Assembly (NCBI GenBank): GCA_035551995.1
Contig: DASZME010000025.1
Span: forward strand, 124,001 to 188,000
DNA from: RYN-428 sp035551995
Lineage (GTDB): Bacteria > Planctomycetota > Phycisphaerae > Tepidisphaerales > Tepidisphaeraceae
Reading direction: 5' to 3'
Length of the DNA: 64,000 nt
The translations under genes were made by a program, and so were the position numbers. Shown one piece after another: positions 17,770 through 27,703 of this stretch (positions are counted from its first letter, which is position 1; each line of letters starts with the position of its first letter). The notes under the pieces were generated by a model, which saw nothing but the letters and a program-made list of their open reading frames with translations, did not search any database and had not been told where the DNA came from.

Positions 17770-20214
17770 GTGTACCGGATTATCTGTTATCGCTATTTTC
17801 CGCTCGCCGTCGTCCTGCTGACGTTAGCCAACCTTTCGCGGACCAACGCCGCCGCTTCGGGCCCGGCGGATTCGACGCTGGATAAACTCGTCAAGCCGTT
17901 CTTTGCCGAAAACTGCGTCAAATGCCACGGGCCCGACAAACAAAAAGCCGATCTTCGGCTCGACACGCTGGCGATCGACTTTGAATCGCCGAAAACCATG
18001 GGTCATTGGATGGAGGTGATGGGCCGGATTAATTCCGGGGACATGCCGCCAAAGAAGCAGGCCCGGCCCAATCCCAACGATATCGCCCGCGTTTCGGACT
18101 GGATCGCCAATCAGCTTCGCGACATGGACTCGGCCCACCAATCCTCCGGCGATAAAATCGCGTTCGGAAAACTCTCGCGCGAGGAATACGCCAACACCAT
18201 TCACGACCTGCTAGGCGTGAGCTACGACGCCACCGATCCGACGGGTTTGCCGGAGGATCCGGATTGGCAGGGGTTTCAGCGAATCGGTTCGGTGCTGACG
18301 ATTTCCCCGTCGCACGTCGAGAAATATTTCTCGGCGGCGGAGTTGGCGCTGGGCGAGGCGTTGTCGATCGGGCCCGAACCCAAGCGAACGCTCATTCATT
18401 GGTCGCCGTTCGATATGCGCGGAACTGGCTTTAAGAAGGAATATGAGGCGCGTGGCATCGCCGACAAGGTTCGCGTGGACCTGGTGCCGAACAACGGCGC
18501 GCTGGACATGCACGACTTGGACATCAAGGCCGCCGGCGAATACATCGTGCGGGTGAAGATCAGCGGTTGCCGGCCGCAAGGGGGGCGGGCGCCGCGGCTT
18601 CGGCTGTACGCGACGGATTTGAGCCGGGTGTTGTACGAGGAAGACGTCGAGGCCCCGGTGGACAAGCCGATGACGATTGAGTTTCGCGCGCACCTGCCGG
18701 TCGGGCTGCATCCGATCCGGATCGTCAATGCGGTGCGCGGCCCGAATCCGGAGGCGAGGCGGTCGCGGGCGAGCGGCACGCCGAACATGTTCACCGACCT
18801 GAAAAGCCGGGTGCCCTGGCAGATGAAATTCACGGACGACGACGGTAAGGCAATCATCCCGTTTTTGCTGCTGGACTCGATCGAGTGGGAGGGGCCGATC
18901 GTGGAATCATGGCCGACCCCGGCGCATCGGCAAATTTTCTTCGGCGGCGAAACCGCGACCAAAGATTCCGCTTATGCTCGCCTGATTTTGGCGAGATTCG
19001 CCGAGCGGGCGTTTCGACGTCCCGTGCCGATCGCGGAGGTCGATCGCCTCGTCAGGTTATTCGAAAAATCCCAAAAACTTGGCGATGATTTCGAGTCTTC
19101 CATCAAGACCGCGCTGCTCGGCGTGCTGTGCTCCAACAGCTTCCTCTATCTGGAGGAAGGAGACGCAAGTTCTCCCTCGACGCGCCTGACGGATTGGGAA
19201 CTGGCTTCGCGGTTGTCGTACTTCCTCTGGAGCACGATGCCCGATCAGCGGTTGATCGACCTGGCGCGGGCCGGAAAGCTTCACGATCCCCAAACGCTTG
19301 GCGCCGAGGCGCGCCGTATGTTGGCCGATCCCAAGGCGGCGGCATTCGCCACGTCATTTCCTTATCAATGGCTTCAACTCCGCCGGGTGGGGATGTTCCC
19401 CCCGGACAAGGTGCTTTATCCGGATTACGATGAAGATCTGGAAAAGAGCATGATCGATGAAACCCTTGGTTTCTTCGGCCAGGTTCTGACGCATAACGAA
19501 AGTCTTCGGCAATTCCTCGATTCCGATTGGACGATGCTCAACGAGCGCCTCGCCAGCCATTACGGCATCCCCGGCGTCACCGGCGAAACCATGCAGCGCG
19601 TCAAGCTGACGCCCGACGAACATCGCGGCGGACTGATGACGCAAGGCGCCATTCTCAGCCTTACCTCCGACGGAACGCGCCATCGCCCCGTGCATCGCGG
19701 CGTGTGGATTCTCGAATCCATTCTCGGCCGCCCGCCCGGGTTTCCGCCCGCGAATGTCCCGGCCCTGGGCACGCCTCCCGCCAACGCGCCAAAGACCACG
19801 CTTCGCCAGAAGCTTGAGCAACATCGGGCGGACCCCAACTGCGCCGCGTGCCACCGAAAGATCGATCCGCTTGGCCTGGCGTTCGACAATTACGACGCGA
19901 TCGGCCGCTGGCGGCTGGTCGAAACGCTCACCGACGGCGCCGGCGCCGACCCGAAGCTTAATCCCAGCGGCGAACTTCCCGATGGCCGAAAGTTCGCCGA
20001 CGCCGCTGAACTCAAGCGCCTGCTCCTTGACGACACCGATCAATTCGCCGCCGCCTTCACCGAAAAACTCGCCAACTACGCGCTTCGCCGCGGCATGACT
20101 TTCACCGACCGCGAAGAACTCAAGCGGATCGCCGCTCAGTCAAAGTCGAATGATTACAAACTTGCGTCGTTAATCGAATCGCTAATCACGAGCGATCTTT
20201 TTCAGAAACGCTAA
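17770..20214 (+). CDS. Planctomycete-type cytochrome c, DUF1587/1592/1588/1585 protein (814 aa)
   Basis: After a signal peptide (to about NAAASG) comes a cytochrome-c heme site, FFAENCVKCHGPDKQKADL. The usual chain of domains follows: a DUF1587 region (KLSREEYANTIHDLLGV), a carbohydrate-binding-like central part, DUF1592 (WELASRLSYFLWSTMPDQRL), DUF1588 (RHRPVHRGVWILESILGRPP) with a second CxxCH in NCAACHRKIDPLGLAFDNYD, and a C-terminal DUF1585 (FTDREELKRIA). These extracytoplasmic proteins are abundant in planctomycetes, usually upstream of a DUF1552 gene exactly as here. Their chemistry is not settled. The start is a GTG at 17770, with no clear ribosome-binding site. Confidence 0.92.
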   Translation: MYRIICYRYFPLAVVLLTLANLSRTNAAASGPADSTLDKLVKPFFAENCVKCHGPDKQKADLRLDTLAIDFESPKTMGHWMEVMGRINSGDMPPKKQARPNPNDIARVSDWIANQLRDMDSAHQSSGDKIAFGKLSREEYANTIHDLLGVSYDATDPTGLPEDPDWQGFQRIGSVLTISPSHVEKYFSAAELALGEALSIGPEPKRTLIHWSPFDMRGTGFKKEYEARGIADKVRVDLVPNNGALDMHDLDIKAAGEYIVRVKISGCRPQGGRAPRLRLYATDLSRVLYEEDVEAPVDKPMTIEFRAHLPVGLHPIRIVNAVRGPNPEARRSRASGTPNMFTDLKSRVPWQMKFTDDDGKAIIPFLLLDSIEWEGPIVESWPTPAHRQIFFGGETATKDSAYARLILARFAERAFRRPVPIAEVDRLVRLFEKSQKLGDDFESSIKTALLGVLCSNSFLYLEEGDASSPSTRLTDWELASRLSYFLWSTMPDQRLIDLARAGKLHDPQTLGAEARRMLADPKAAAFATSFPYQWLQLRRVGMFPPDKVLYPDYDEDLEKSMIDETLGFFGQVLTHNESLRQFLDSDWTMLNERLASHYGIPGVTGETMQRVKLTPDEHRGGLMTQGAILSLTSDGTRHRPVHRGVWILESILGRPPGFPPANVPALGTPPANAPKTTLRQKLEQHRADPNCAACHRKIDPLGLAFDNYDAIGRWRLVETLTDGAGADPKLNPSGELPDGRKFADAAELKRLLLDDTDQFAAAFTEKLANYALRRGMTFTDREELKRIAAQSKSNDYKLASLIESLITSDLFQKR

Positions 20215-20231
20215 CGTACCCACTGGATACC

Positions 20232-21635
20232 ATGAGCAATTTTCTTACCCAAAGCTGGTTGATGAATCGCCGTCACTTTTTGCGCGGCGTCGGCGCCGTC
20301 ATGGCGCTGCCCCTGCTCGATGCGATGGTTCCCATGACCGCCGGCGCGGCGACCGCCGCCGTCGCGGACAAGCCGCGCCGAAGCGTCTTTGTCTATATTC
20401 CCAACGGCGTCAACGGAATGAGCTGGCAATGCACCAAGCCCGGACGCGGCTATGAGCTGTCGGCGTCGCTCAAACCGTTGACGGCGCACCAGGACGACTT
20501 CACCGTCTTCAGCGGGCTGTATCATCCGAATGGCTTGGGACAGGCGCACGTCTGTGCCGACACCTGGCTGACCGGCGCGAAGATCGACGCGCAAAGCGCC
20601 CGCAAATATGAAAACACGATCTCCTGCGACCAGCTTATGGCCGAGGTGACAAGCCAGCAGACGCGCTTTGGCTCGCTGGAACTCTCCATCAGCGCCGGCA
20701 CCGGCCGTCCGGGCAACTCCGCCACGCTGGCGTTTTCGCGCGACGGCGTGCCGTTGCCCGCCGAGGATAATCCCCGCCACGTTTTCGATCGTCTCTTTGG
20801 CGTTGAGAAGGGCGGAATCGCCGCCCAGCGCGCCCGCCTGGGCAAACGCCGCAGCGTGCTCGACGCCGTTCTCGAAGAAGCCACCACGCTCCGCTCCACG
20901 CTCGGCAAAGATGACCGCACGAAACTGGACGAATACCTCCATTCCGTCCGCGACGTCGAGCAGCGCACCGAACGCCTGGACGCCTGGCTCAACGTGCCCA
21001 AGCCGAAGCTCGACAAGAATCTGGCCGCTCCGTTCCAGCGCGACGTGTCCAAGGACAAGGCGGGCGAATACTGGCGGACGATGTTCGACTTGATCGTCCT
21101 GGCCCTCCGCACCGACATGACCCGCGTCGTCACCTACATGAACGGCAGCGAAGGCAACGGCCTGGCCATCCCCGAGATCGGCATCACCCAGTCGCGTCAC
21201 AGCCTCTCCCACCACAACGGCAATCCCGTCGTCCTGGAACGCCTGGCCCGAAGCGACGCATTCATCATGCAGCAATTCGCCCACTTCCTCGATCAGCTTC
21301 GCGACGTGAAGGACGGCGAAGATTCACTGCTCGATCGCACCATGGTGCTGTTCGGCAGCGGCATGAGCTACGGCCATAGCCACGCCAACAGCAATCTGCC
21401 GATTCTCCTTGCCGGCGGTCGCGGATTGGGTCTCAAGCACGGCCAGCATATCGACTACAACAATCCCAAGGGCGCGTCCTACACGCTCGATTACGACGAA
21501 TGGCGCAGCCTCTGCGGAAAGCCGAAGAACGAAAAGGCGCATCTCAGTAATGTGATGCTGACCATGCTCCAGAAGATGCAGGTGAACGCGGAAAAATTCG
21601 TGGACAGCCTGGGACCGGTCTCGGAAATCGTGTGA
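20232..21635 (+). CDS. DUF1552 family Tat-exported protein (467 aa)
   Basis: The N-terminus MNRRHFLRGVGAVMALPLLD is a twin-arginine signal. The mature part has the DUF1552 pattern: RRSVFVYIPNGVNGMSWQ, FTVFSGLYHPNGLGQAHVC, SCDQLMAEV and TMVLFGSGMSYGHSHANSNL. The gene begins 17 bp after the cytochrome gene, so the two form an operon and the products probably act together outside the cytoplasm. Start codons at 20232 and 20262 both keep the Tat signal. Function is unproven; the family resembles DUF1501 and sulfatase-like folds. Confidence 0.92.
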   Translation: MSNFLTQSWLMNRRHFLRGVGAVMALPLLDAMVPMTAGAATAAVADKPRRSVFVYIPNGVNGMSWQCTKPGRGYELSASLKPLTAHQDDFTVFSGLYHPNGLGQAHVCADTWLTGAKIDAQSARKYENTISCDQLMAEVTSQQTRFGSLELSISAGTGRPGNSATLAFSRDGVPLPAEDNPRHVFDRLFGVEKGGIAAQRARLGKRRSVLDAVLEEATTLRSTLGKDDRTKLDEYLHSVRDVEQRTERLDAWLNVPKPKLDKNLAAPFQRDVSKDKAGEYWRTMFDLIVLALRTDMTRVVTYMNGSEGNGLAIPEIGITQSRHSLSHHNGNPVVLERLARSDAFIMQQFAHFLDQLRDVKDGEDSLLDRTMVLFGSGMSYGHSHANSNLPILLAGGRGLGLKHGQHIDYNNPKGASYTLDYDEWRSLCGKPKNEKAHLSNVMLTMLQKMQVNAEKFVDSLGPVSEIV

Positions 21636-21930
21636 TGAAGCGAGGGGACCCGAAGTTTCCGGCCATTCATTCGACGCCGGTTCCTGTCGAAGAGACTTGC
21701 CGTCGAATTTCCGGCCCCCTGTCCTCAGGGAGACCTCAGGGAGTGGGACGGGGTGAGGGCGAAACCCGCGCCGCGGATTCCACACCCGTTGCTGTAGCTT
21801 CCGCGTGAGGTTCCGTTCGTCGCGCGGCTCAAAATACATCCGCGCTCGACCTCCACTTAAACCCCTCTTTCGGAGACGAAAAAGGAAGCGGAATCGTTAT
21901 AGCACGATTAAGATAAGCGAGTAGCCGGCC

Positions 21931-23823
21931 ATGAAAAGCACCTTCCGATCTACCGACCGATCGATCAGCGCATTTTGGAGTTTGTCGTTGATTCTTCTGC
22001 TGACGGGCTGGATGGGCCAGTCGGCTTCCATCTCGCTTGCCGCCGACGCCGTGAAGACTGATCCGCGTTATGCATTTCGCACGGATTTCGCCAATCCCAA
22101 TCTCGATTGGTACGAGCTGAAGCCCGCCGAGTTTCCGCCGCATCATTCGGATCGGCGCATCGGCGGAGAGCTGGTGAGCGCCGATTTCATCCACCGCCGC
22201 GGGCAGTTCCGAATGACAAAGACCGGTGAATTGGTCGACTTCACGATGCCGCCGTATGGTTCGGTCAACTATCTTCTTTCCGACGCCGAGCTGCGCGATA
22301 TTCCGCTCGGCACGTTCTTCCTGTTTTTCCTCAATCGCGCGCCGAATGATCCCAAGGATAGTTTCACCCGTCTGGCCACCATGCAGGACCAGTTCACCAT
22401 GGACGCCGGGCATGGGTTCTCTTACAGGCTCGATGAGATCAGGCTTCAAGAAGGGAAGCTACTGACGACCAAGCAGAGCCCAGCCAAGAATCAATTGGAT
22501 CTGGGGAAAAAGGAGTTGTTCGTCACGGATCACACCCGGGTATGGAGGGGAGATAAGGAAGCGAAGTTAAGCGACCTGGCCGTGGGCGATCAGCTTCTTT
22601 ACAACTTCACCGGGAAGACGGCCGAGAATCCGGGCCATTGCCTTGATATCTGGGTGGGAGCGGATACGCAGCGCTCGGCCACCGAACGACAGCGGAAGAA
22701 CCATGCCGCGTTCGTCAAGTTCCGGGGCTTGCCGGGATGGATCGACGGCGTCGATGGCAACAAACTCACCGTGACGCTCTTCACCGGCGATCCCGCCACG
22801 TTCAAACAAACGTACATAGGCGACTTCGCCGTCGGCAGGGACTTGAGAGTATGCGTCGCCAACGACGAGCTTCGAACCTGGAATCCCGGCGTGGACGGCG
22901 AGAGATCCAAGCTACTGGAAATCAAGAATGGGCCGGTCGATTGTTACGGAACCAGCGGCGTGCGGATGACCTTCAGCGTCGCCAACATGCTGGAAGGATT
23001 TCGCAAAGGTCGGGTCGTAAGGATCTTTGGCCCAGGCTGGCCAACCAAGGACCCGTTCTACGGCGAAGGGTTGATGAATTACGGCTTCTCGAATTTGAAG
23101 GACTCGGAACTGCTGGAATTGACGCCGAAAGAGTATCCGGCGCAATACCCGTTTCGCACCGATTACGGGAACGAGAATCTGGCGTGGTTTAAGCCACGGG
23201 CCGGAGAAGTCCCGCCGCGGTTTTCGGAGCATCTGGTTTTGGGAGAATTGACGAAAGTAAACGCCGACGACCGATCCGGCCAATTTCGCGCCGATGGCGC
23301 CGGCGCCGTCGTCGACTTCACGTTGATCGACCAAGGGCCGGCGGTCGCGGTTAAATATCTGAACGTGGACGCCACCCTCGCGGATTTGCCGCTGGGCACA
23401 CGCTGCCGATTCAACATGTTTCAGGACGACGCCGGCGCGTTTACGCGCGCGAGCCTCGTCACCGACGAGTTCAGCCATCTCTCTCAAATCGCCGTGATGT
23501 ATCGCATCGAAGAATTGAAGCTTGAGGAAGGAAGAATCTACGCCGCCGTGCAAATTCCGGAAGTAAAAGATTACAACGGGGATATGCAGCGCCCGCCGGA
23601 TATTGGTCGGGTCGAATTGCGCATAAACGCCGACACGCGGGTGTGGAAGGGCTCGCGGCAGGTGAAGCTCAGTGATCTTGCCGTGGGCGACGCGCTGGTG
23701 GTTAACGTGACCGGCGAAGAACCGGCAGTCCCCTCGAGCTGCACCGACATCTGGGATGGGGAAGAAACGTGTAAGCTGGCGATCGAGCAACAGCGGATAA
23801 GGCATCGACCCGCGAAAAAGTAG
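21931..23823 (+). CDS. Secreted protein with an internal tandem duplication (630 aa)
   Basis: A signal peptide ends near SISLAADA. Two copies of a domain of about 220 residues follow: residues about 45-268 and 404-625. Matching stretches are YAFRTDFANPNLDWYELKP versus YPFRTDYGNENLAWFKPRA, RLDEIRLQEGKL versus RIEELKLEEGRI, and HTRVWRGDKEAKLSDLAVGD versus DTRVWKGSRQVKLSDLAVGD; both end with a DIW motif and an E-x-Q-R run. I do not recognise the family. Single-copy relatives would help define the fold. It stands alone, 295 bp after the DUF1552 gene. Its role is unknown; a periplasmic or cell-surface location is inferred. Confidence 0.8.
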   Translation: MKSTFRSTDRSISAFWSLSLILLLTGWMGQSASISLAADAVKTDPRYAFRTDFANPNLDWYELKPAEFPPHHSDRRIGGELVSADFIHRRGQFRMTKTGELVDFTMPPYGSVNYLLSDAELRDIPLGTFFLFFLNRAPNDPKDSFTRLATMQDQFTMDAGHGFSYRLDEIRLQEGKLLTTKQSPAKNQLDLGKKELFVTDHTRVWRGDKEAKLSDLAVGDQLLYNFTGKTAENPGHCLDIWVGADTQRSATERQRKNHAAFVKFRGLPGWIDGVDGNKLTVTLFTGDPATFKQTYIGDFAVGRDLRVCVANDELRTWNPGVDGERSKLLEIKNGPVDCYGTSGVRMTFSVANMLEGFRKGRVVRIFGPGWPTKDPFYGEGLMNYGFSNLKDSELLELTPKEYPAQYPFRTDYGNENLAWFKPRAGEVPPRFSEHLVLGELTKVNADDRSGQFRADGAGAVVDFTLIDQGPAVAVKYLNVDATLADLPLGTRCRFNMFQDDAGAFTRASLVTDEFSHLSQIAVMYRIEELKLEEGRIYAAVQIPEVKDYNGDMQRPPDIGRVELRINADTRVWKGSRQVKLSDLAVGDALVVNVTGEEPAVPSSCTDIWDGEETCKLAIEQQRIRHRPAKK

Positions 23824-23991
23824 CCTCGCGCGGCGATGTCGGCGGTGAGACTGCGGCGGCGGCCGCTGAGATTGCCGTCAGGTTTCCGGCTTCTATATTA
23901 GCCACAAAAATGCCTCAACCTTCTCGCGCGAAAGAGCAGGAGCGGCCTTCGATTTGCGACTTCACGTGAAGTCTCGAAATCGGAGGTAGCT

Positions 23992-24486
23992 ATGTTCGCT
24001 CAGTTTGGTTTGCTTTGGAACTCGGTGTCTTCCCCCTTTACGCGCGGGTCCGATCGGTTCATCGAAAAATTGGAAGATCGATGCCTTCTTTCCGCGGCGG
24101 TGGCGGCGCCGGCGGCCCCAGCACATGGGAGCCATGCAGTGCCAGTCCTCAATTATTACGCGGGCGCGGGTTCAACCGTAAACGCGATCAGCGCCACTGC
24201 CGTTCCCACCAGCCCCAGTCCGACGCCGCCGCCGGCGGGGCCAACTGCCGTATCGACCATTTTCGCCGGTAGAAGCCCGTTGCCGCCGGACATTTTTGGC
24301 GGAGCGCCCACCGATACCACGGCTGGTTTGGAAGCCGCCGTCAACAGCATTGGCCTCAGCGGTACGGCGAATGGCTCAACAGCCCTTCAGCCGCCAACCG
24401 CTTTTATAGCAAGCGATATCCTTCTGGGAGCCGGTACGTTTTTGACTGATTTCAATATTGCCGTCGGCGGAGCGCGAACGCCGTAG
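23992..24486 (+). CDS. Short LEPR-XLL domain surface protein (164 aa)
   Basis: Residues 23-35 read IEKLEDRCLLSAA, a variant of the LEPR-XLL N-terminal motif that marks many large planctomycete surface or exported proteins. The rest is Ala/Pro/Thr-rich low-complexity sequence (SPSPTPPPAGPTAV) without a recognisable domain. LEPR-XLL proteins are commonly over a thousand residues, so this is either a genuinely short member or a truncated one; no frameshifted continuation is obvious in the 11 bp before the convergent transporter gene. The start has GGAGG seven bases upstream. Confidence 0.75.
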   Translation: MFAQFGLLWNSVSSPFTRGSDRFIEKLEDRCLLSAAVAAPAAPAHGSHAVPVLNYYAGAGSTVNAISATAVPTSPSPTPPPAGPTAVSTIFAGRSPLPPDIFGGAPTDTTAGLEAAVNSIGLSGTANGSTALQPPTAFIASDILLGAGTFLTDFNIAVGGARTP

Positions 24487-24497
24487 CCGTAACGGAG

Positions 24498-26105
24498 TCA
24501 GTCCGCGGCCAAGTGTACGCCTTTCTCCGCGACGGAGCGGCGCATGAGCAGTATCAACGGGACCAGGCAGAGTGCGACGACGGAGAACGTCCAAAACACA
24601 TCGAAATAGGCAAGGGAGGCCGCTTGTTGCTGCCGCACCGACGCCAGAGACTGCACAGAAAGTTCGGTCGCCGCGTTCGGGTCGCCGGTGATCGGATAGA
24701 AGAATTGTTGAGCATGAGCCATGAACGAATGGACGGCGGGATTTAGCGGATCGAGATATTCGTTTATTCGCAACAGATGAAACTGTTCGCGGCGTTGCTG
24801 TAAGGTCTGTGACAGAGAAGTGCCGACGCTTCCGCCCTCGTTGCGCAGCAGGCTGAACATGCCAACCGCCGCTCCGCGGAGTTCCTTCGGAAGATAAAGA
24901 TAGGCGGCCAGATTGAGCGGCGCGAACACCAGCGACAATCCGCCGATCTGCACCATCCGCGGCAGGACGACTTGGCCGGGGCTGATCGACAAATTCATCC
25001 GTGACATCCAGTAGCTGCCGCCGGCAAGTGTTAATAGCCCCAGGGCGATTAACCAACGCGCGTCGAATCCGCGGCCAAGAATGGCGCCAACCATCACCAT
25101 CACGATGATCGAGGAAATACCGGAGGGAGACATCACCAGCCCCGAGTGGAATGCATCGTAGCCAAATAGAGATTGAAGCAAGCCTGGCAACGAGGTAGTC
25201 GCGGCATAGAGAACGCCAAAAGCGGAGAAGATCACCACGCACGCCACGGCAAAATTGCGGTCTCGCAACGGTCTGAAGTTGACCACGGGATTGGCGATTC
25301 GCGTCTCGCGCATAATGAAGGCGCCGATCGAGAGTAGAAAAACAACCGCCAGCGACTGCACCCGCCAAAATGGGTCGCCCAGCCAGTCCCACTCCTGACC
25401 CTTGCTGAGAAACACTTCCCAGCAGACCATGGCCAGCGCCAGCAGCCCCAGCCCGATGGAGTCGAACGGTTTGGGATCACGTTTCATTTCCGCGCGCTGG
25501 GCGACGAGGTAGGGCGGATCTTCCACGAACGCCCACGCCGCGGCTACGGCCGCCAGCCCGACCGGAATGTTGATATAAAAAATCCACCGCCACGAATAAT
25601 TGTCGGTGAGATAACCGCCAAGCGTCGGACCCACGACCGGCGCCAGAAGGGCGGCAAATCCGAAAACGGTCATTGCCGATCCTTGCTTTTCAGGCGGGAA
25701 CGCGTCGAGCAGGACCGCCTGGCTGGAAGGCTGTAATCCCCCGCCGGCCAATCCCTGCATCACGCGAAACAAGATAAGCTGCCCCAGGCTTGTCGCAACG
25801 CCGCACAAGGCGGAGCTGATCGTGAATAGCGCGATGGAAAGCAAAAAGTAGTTTCGACGTCCGAATCGCGCGGCCAGATAGCCGGAGATCGGGAGGATGA
25901 TGGCGTTGGCGGCGAGGTAGCTGGTGATGACCCATTCGCTATCGCTTACCGCCGCCGACAATCCGCCGGCGATGTAGCGCAGGGCGACGTTGGCCACGGT
26001 GGTGTCCAGCACCTCCATGAACGTCGGGACCACCACCACGATGGCCACCAGCCACGGATTGATCGCGGGCCTCTCGCGCAATAATGGGATCGACGCGGCG
26101 GTCAT
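24498..26105 (-). CDS. EmrB/QacA-family (DHA2) multidrug efflux MFS transporter (535 aa)
   Basis: The N-terminus shows the DHA2 signature: FMEVLDTTVANVALRYIAG (motif D1), SEWVITSYLAANAIILPISG and SGYLAARFGRRNYFLLSI (motif A), followed by GGGLQPSSQAVLLDAFPPEK. About fourteen hydrophobic helices are visible. The length is typical. Its start overlaps the stop of the upstream membrane-fusion gene by ATGA, so the two are translationally coupled. Together with an outer-membrane factor encoded elsewhere they would form a tripartite pump expelling hydrophobic compounds. The substrate cannot be predicted. Confidence 0.93.
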   Translation of the reverse strand: MTAASIPLLRERPAINPWLVAIVVVVPTFMEVLDTTVANVALRYIAGGLSAAVSDSEWVITSYLAANAIILPISGYLAARFGRRNYFLLSIALFTISSALCGVATSLGQLILFRVMQGLAGGGLQPSSQAVLLDAFPPEKQGSAMTVFGFAALLAPVVGPTLGGYLTDNYSWRWIFYINIPVGLAAVAAAWAFVEDPPYLVAQRAEMKRDPKPFDSIGLGLLALAMVCWEVFLSKGQEWDWLGDPFWRVQSLAVVFLLSIGAFIMRETRIANPVVNFRPLRDRNFAVACVVIFSAFGVLYAATTSLPGLLQSLFGYDAFHSGLVMSPSGISSIIVMVMVGAILGRGFDARWLIALGLLTLAGGSYWMSRMNLSISPGQVVLPRMVQIGGLSLVFAPLNLAAYLYLPKELRGAAVGMFSLLRNEGGSVGTSLSQTLQQRREQFHLLRINEYLDPLNPAVHSFMAHAQQFFYPITGDPNAATELSVQSLASVRQQQAASLAYFDVFWTFSVVALCLVPLILLMRRSVAEKGVHLAAD

Positions 26106-27703
26106 CGCTGGTTTTCCCCGGCGCTGGGTTGGGTCGCGGGAATTAGGGCCGCCGCCCCGGGCGACGGGGCGGGAATCGATGTCGGCTTCAGATTCGGCTG
26201 CAATACCTTTCCGGCGTCCGGCCCCGTCGCCGGCTCCTTGTAGAAAACGCGCGGCTCCACCGAAAGCCCGATAAACAGCGGGTCGGTCTCCGGATCATAA
26301 TTCTCGATGTCAATGCGGACGGGAAGCCGTTGAACGACTTTCACGAAATTTCCCGTCGCGTTCTGGGCCGGCAGCAGCGCCAAAGTCGAGCCGGTGCCCA
26401 TCGTAAATCCGGTTATTCGGCCCTTGAAAATTTTCCGCTTTCCATACATATCCAGGTGAAGATCGACCGGCTGGCCGATTCGAAGCCTGGCCAATTCCGT
26501 CTCCTTAAAATTGGCGTCCACCCATATCTCGCGAAGCGAACGGATGACCATGAGCTCCTGGCCGGCCACCACGTTATTGCCCGGATTGACGTTTCGCCGG
26601 GTGACGACGCCGTCTATCTCGGCAAAGACGTCGCAGTAAGAAAGGTTTAACTCCGCCTGATCCAACTCGGCCTGTGCCTGTGCGATCTTGGCTTCGGCTT
26701 GTTTGACGGCCGGCGCCTCAAGAAGCAGCGAGGCATAGATTCGATCGATATTTCCTTGCGGGTCGCGTTTGTAAAATTCCGTGAGCATCTCCCTCGGCGT
26801 CATGTTGAACGTGTTGGTAACGCCGATCTGGGCCGCGGTCTGCATTAGTTCCGCCTGCGCCTGGCGCACGGAGGAAAACGTCTGATCCAGGTCCGCCGGC
26901 GTCTGCGCAAGGTCTTCTCCTTTCTCCGGCTGAGCGGGCAATCCCAGCGCGACGCGGGTTTGATAGACTGTTTCCAGCGCCTGTTTCACCTGTGCCTCGG
27001 CCACGGCCAACACCTGTTTGCGCCGATCCAACTCCTCGGCCGAAACGGCGCCGGTCTTGGTCAACGGCAGCACGCGATCGTAATCCGCCTGCGCCCTGCT
27101 GAGAACCGCCCTGGCCGAGTCCAACGCCGCCACGTTTGTTCTCAGCGACGCGATCTGGTCGTCAACCGATTCGATCGAGCGCTGGAGTTTCCACCGCTGG
27201 CTCCGGGCCAACGCTTCGGTCCCGCGCACCATCGCCCGCGCCGCCTGAAAATCGGCTTGAGCGGTAGCGACGGCCGATTTCAATATCGCGACCTGGACCT
27301 GATAGGGCTGCTTGTCGAGTTGAACGAGCAAATCGCCTTTGCGCACCCGGTTGTTGTCGTCTACGAATACGTTGACGATTTGCCCCGAGACGCGCGGAGC
27401 GACAAACGTCGCATGGCCGTTCACATAGGCGTCGTCGGTGGAGATGGTATTGAGCGCTTCCCACAGCGTTGGGCCGCCCAAGAAGACCGCCGCGACCAGC
27501 GCCACCGCCGCCACGCCGGCCAGCGCCCACTTTCGATATCGCGATGCCTTGGCAGGTCTCATCGGCACGCCGTGACTTGCGGCCGGCGCCGCTGATGGAG
27601 CGATCGCCGTCTGGTTTGAAATCGGCGTAGCGACGGCCGCGTTTGCGGGGATTGTTAGACCGTTCTCGACTTGAATGGGTTTATCCGCCTGATCCGTCGC
27701 CAT
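26102..27703 (-). CDS. EmrA/HlyD-family membrane fusion protein (533 aa)
   Basis: A single hydrophobic anchor (ALAGVAAVALVAAVFLGG, about residues 50-68) is followed by the biotinyl-lipoyl-like half motifs STDDAYVNGHATFVAPRVSG and VQLDKQPYQVQ, a long coiled-coil hairpin (about 140-330), and the beta-barrel part with CDVFAEIDGVVTRRNVNPGN and EIWVDANFKETELARLRIGQ. This is the EmrA layout. The start at 27703 has AAGGA seven bases upstream; an in-frame extension to 27820 lacks support. It is longer than typical EmrA (about 390) because of an extended hairpin and a Pro/Ala-rich tail. It partners the downstream DHA2 transporter. Confidence 0.92.
   Translation of the reverse strand: MATDQADKPIQVENGLTIPANAAVATPISNQTAIAPSAAPAASHGVPMRPAKASRYRKWALAGVAAVALVAAVFLGGPTLWEALNTISTDDAYVNGHATFVAPRVSGQIVNVFVDDNNRVRKGDLLVQLDKQPYQVQVAILKSAVATAQADFQAARAMVRGTEALARSQRWKLQRSIESVDDQIASLRTNVAALDSARAVLSRAQADYDRVLPLTKTGAVSAEELDRRKQVLAVAEAQVKQALETVYQTRVALGLPAQPEKGEDLAQTPADLDQTFSSVRQAQAELMQTAAQIGVTNTFNMTPREMLTEFYKRDPQGNIDRIYASLLLEAPAVKQAEAKIAQAQAELDQAELNLSYCDVFAEIDGVVTRRNVNPGNNVVAGQELMVIRSLREIWVDANFKETELARLRIGQPVDLHLDMYGKRKIFKGRITGFTMGTGSTLALLPAQNATGNFVKVVQRLPVRIDIENYDPETDPLFIGLSVEPRVFYKEPATGPDAGKVLQPNLKPTSIPAPSPGAAALIPATQPSAGENQR

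Noticed and set aside
21636..21930. Repeated CTCAGGGAG and TTTCCGGCC motifs after the DUF1552 gene
   Set aside because: Only short duplications are present; they may be remnants of another dispersed repeat, but no second full copy exists in the window.
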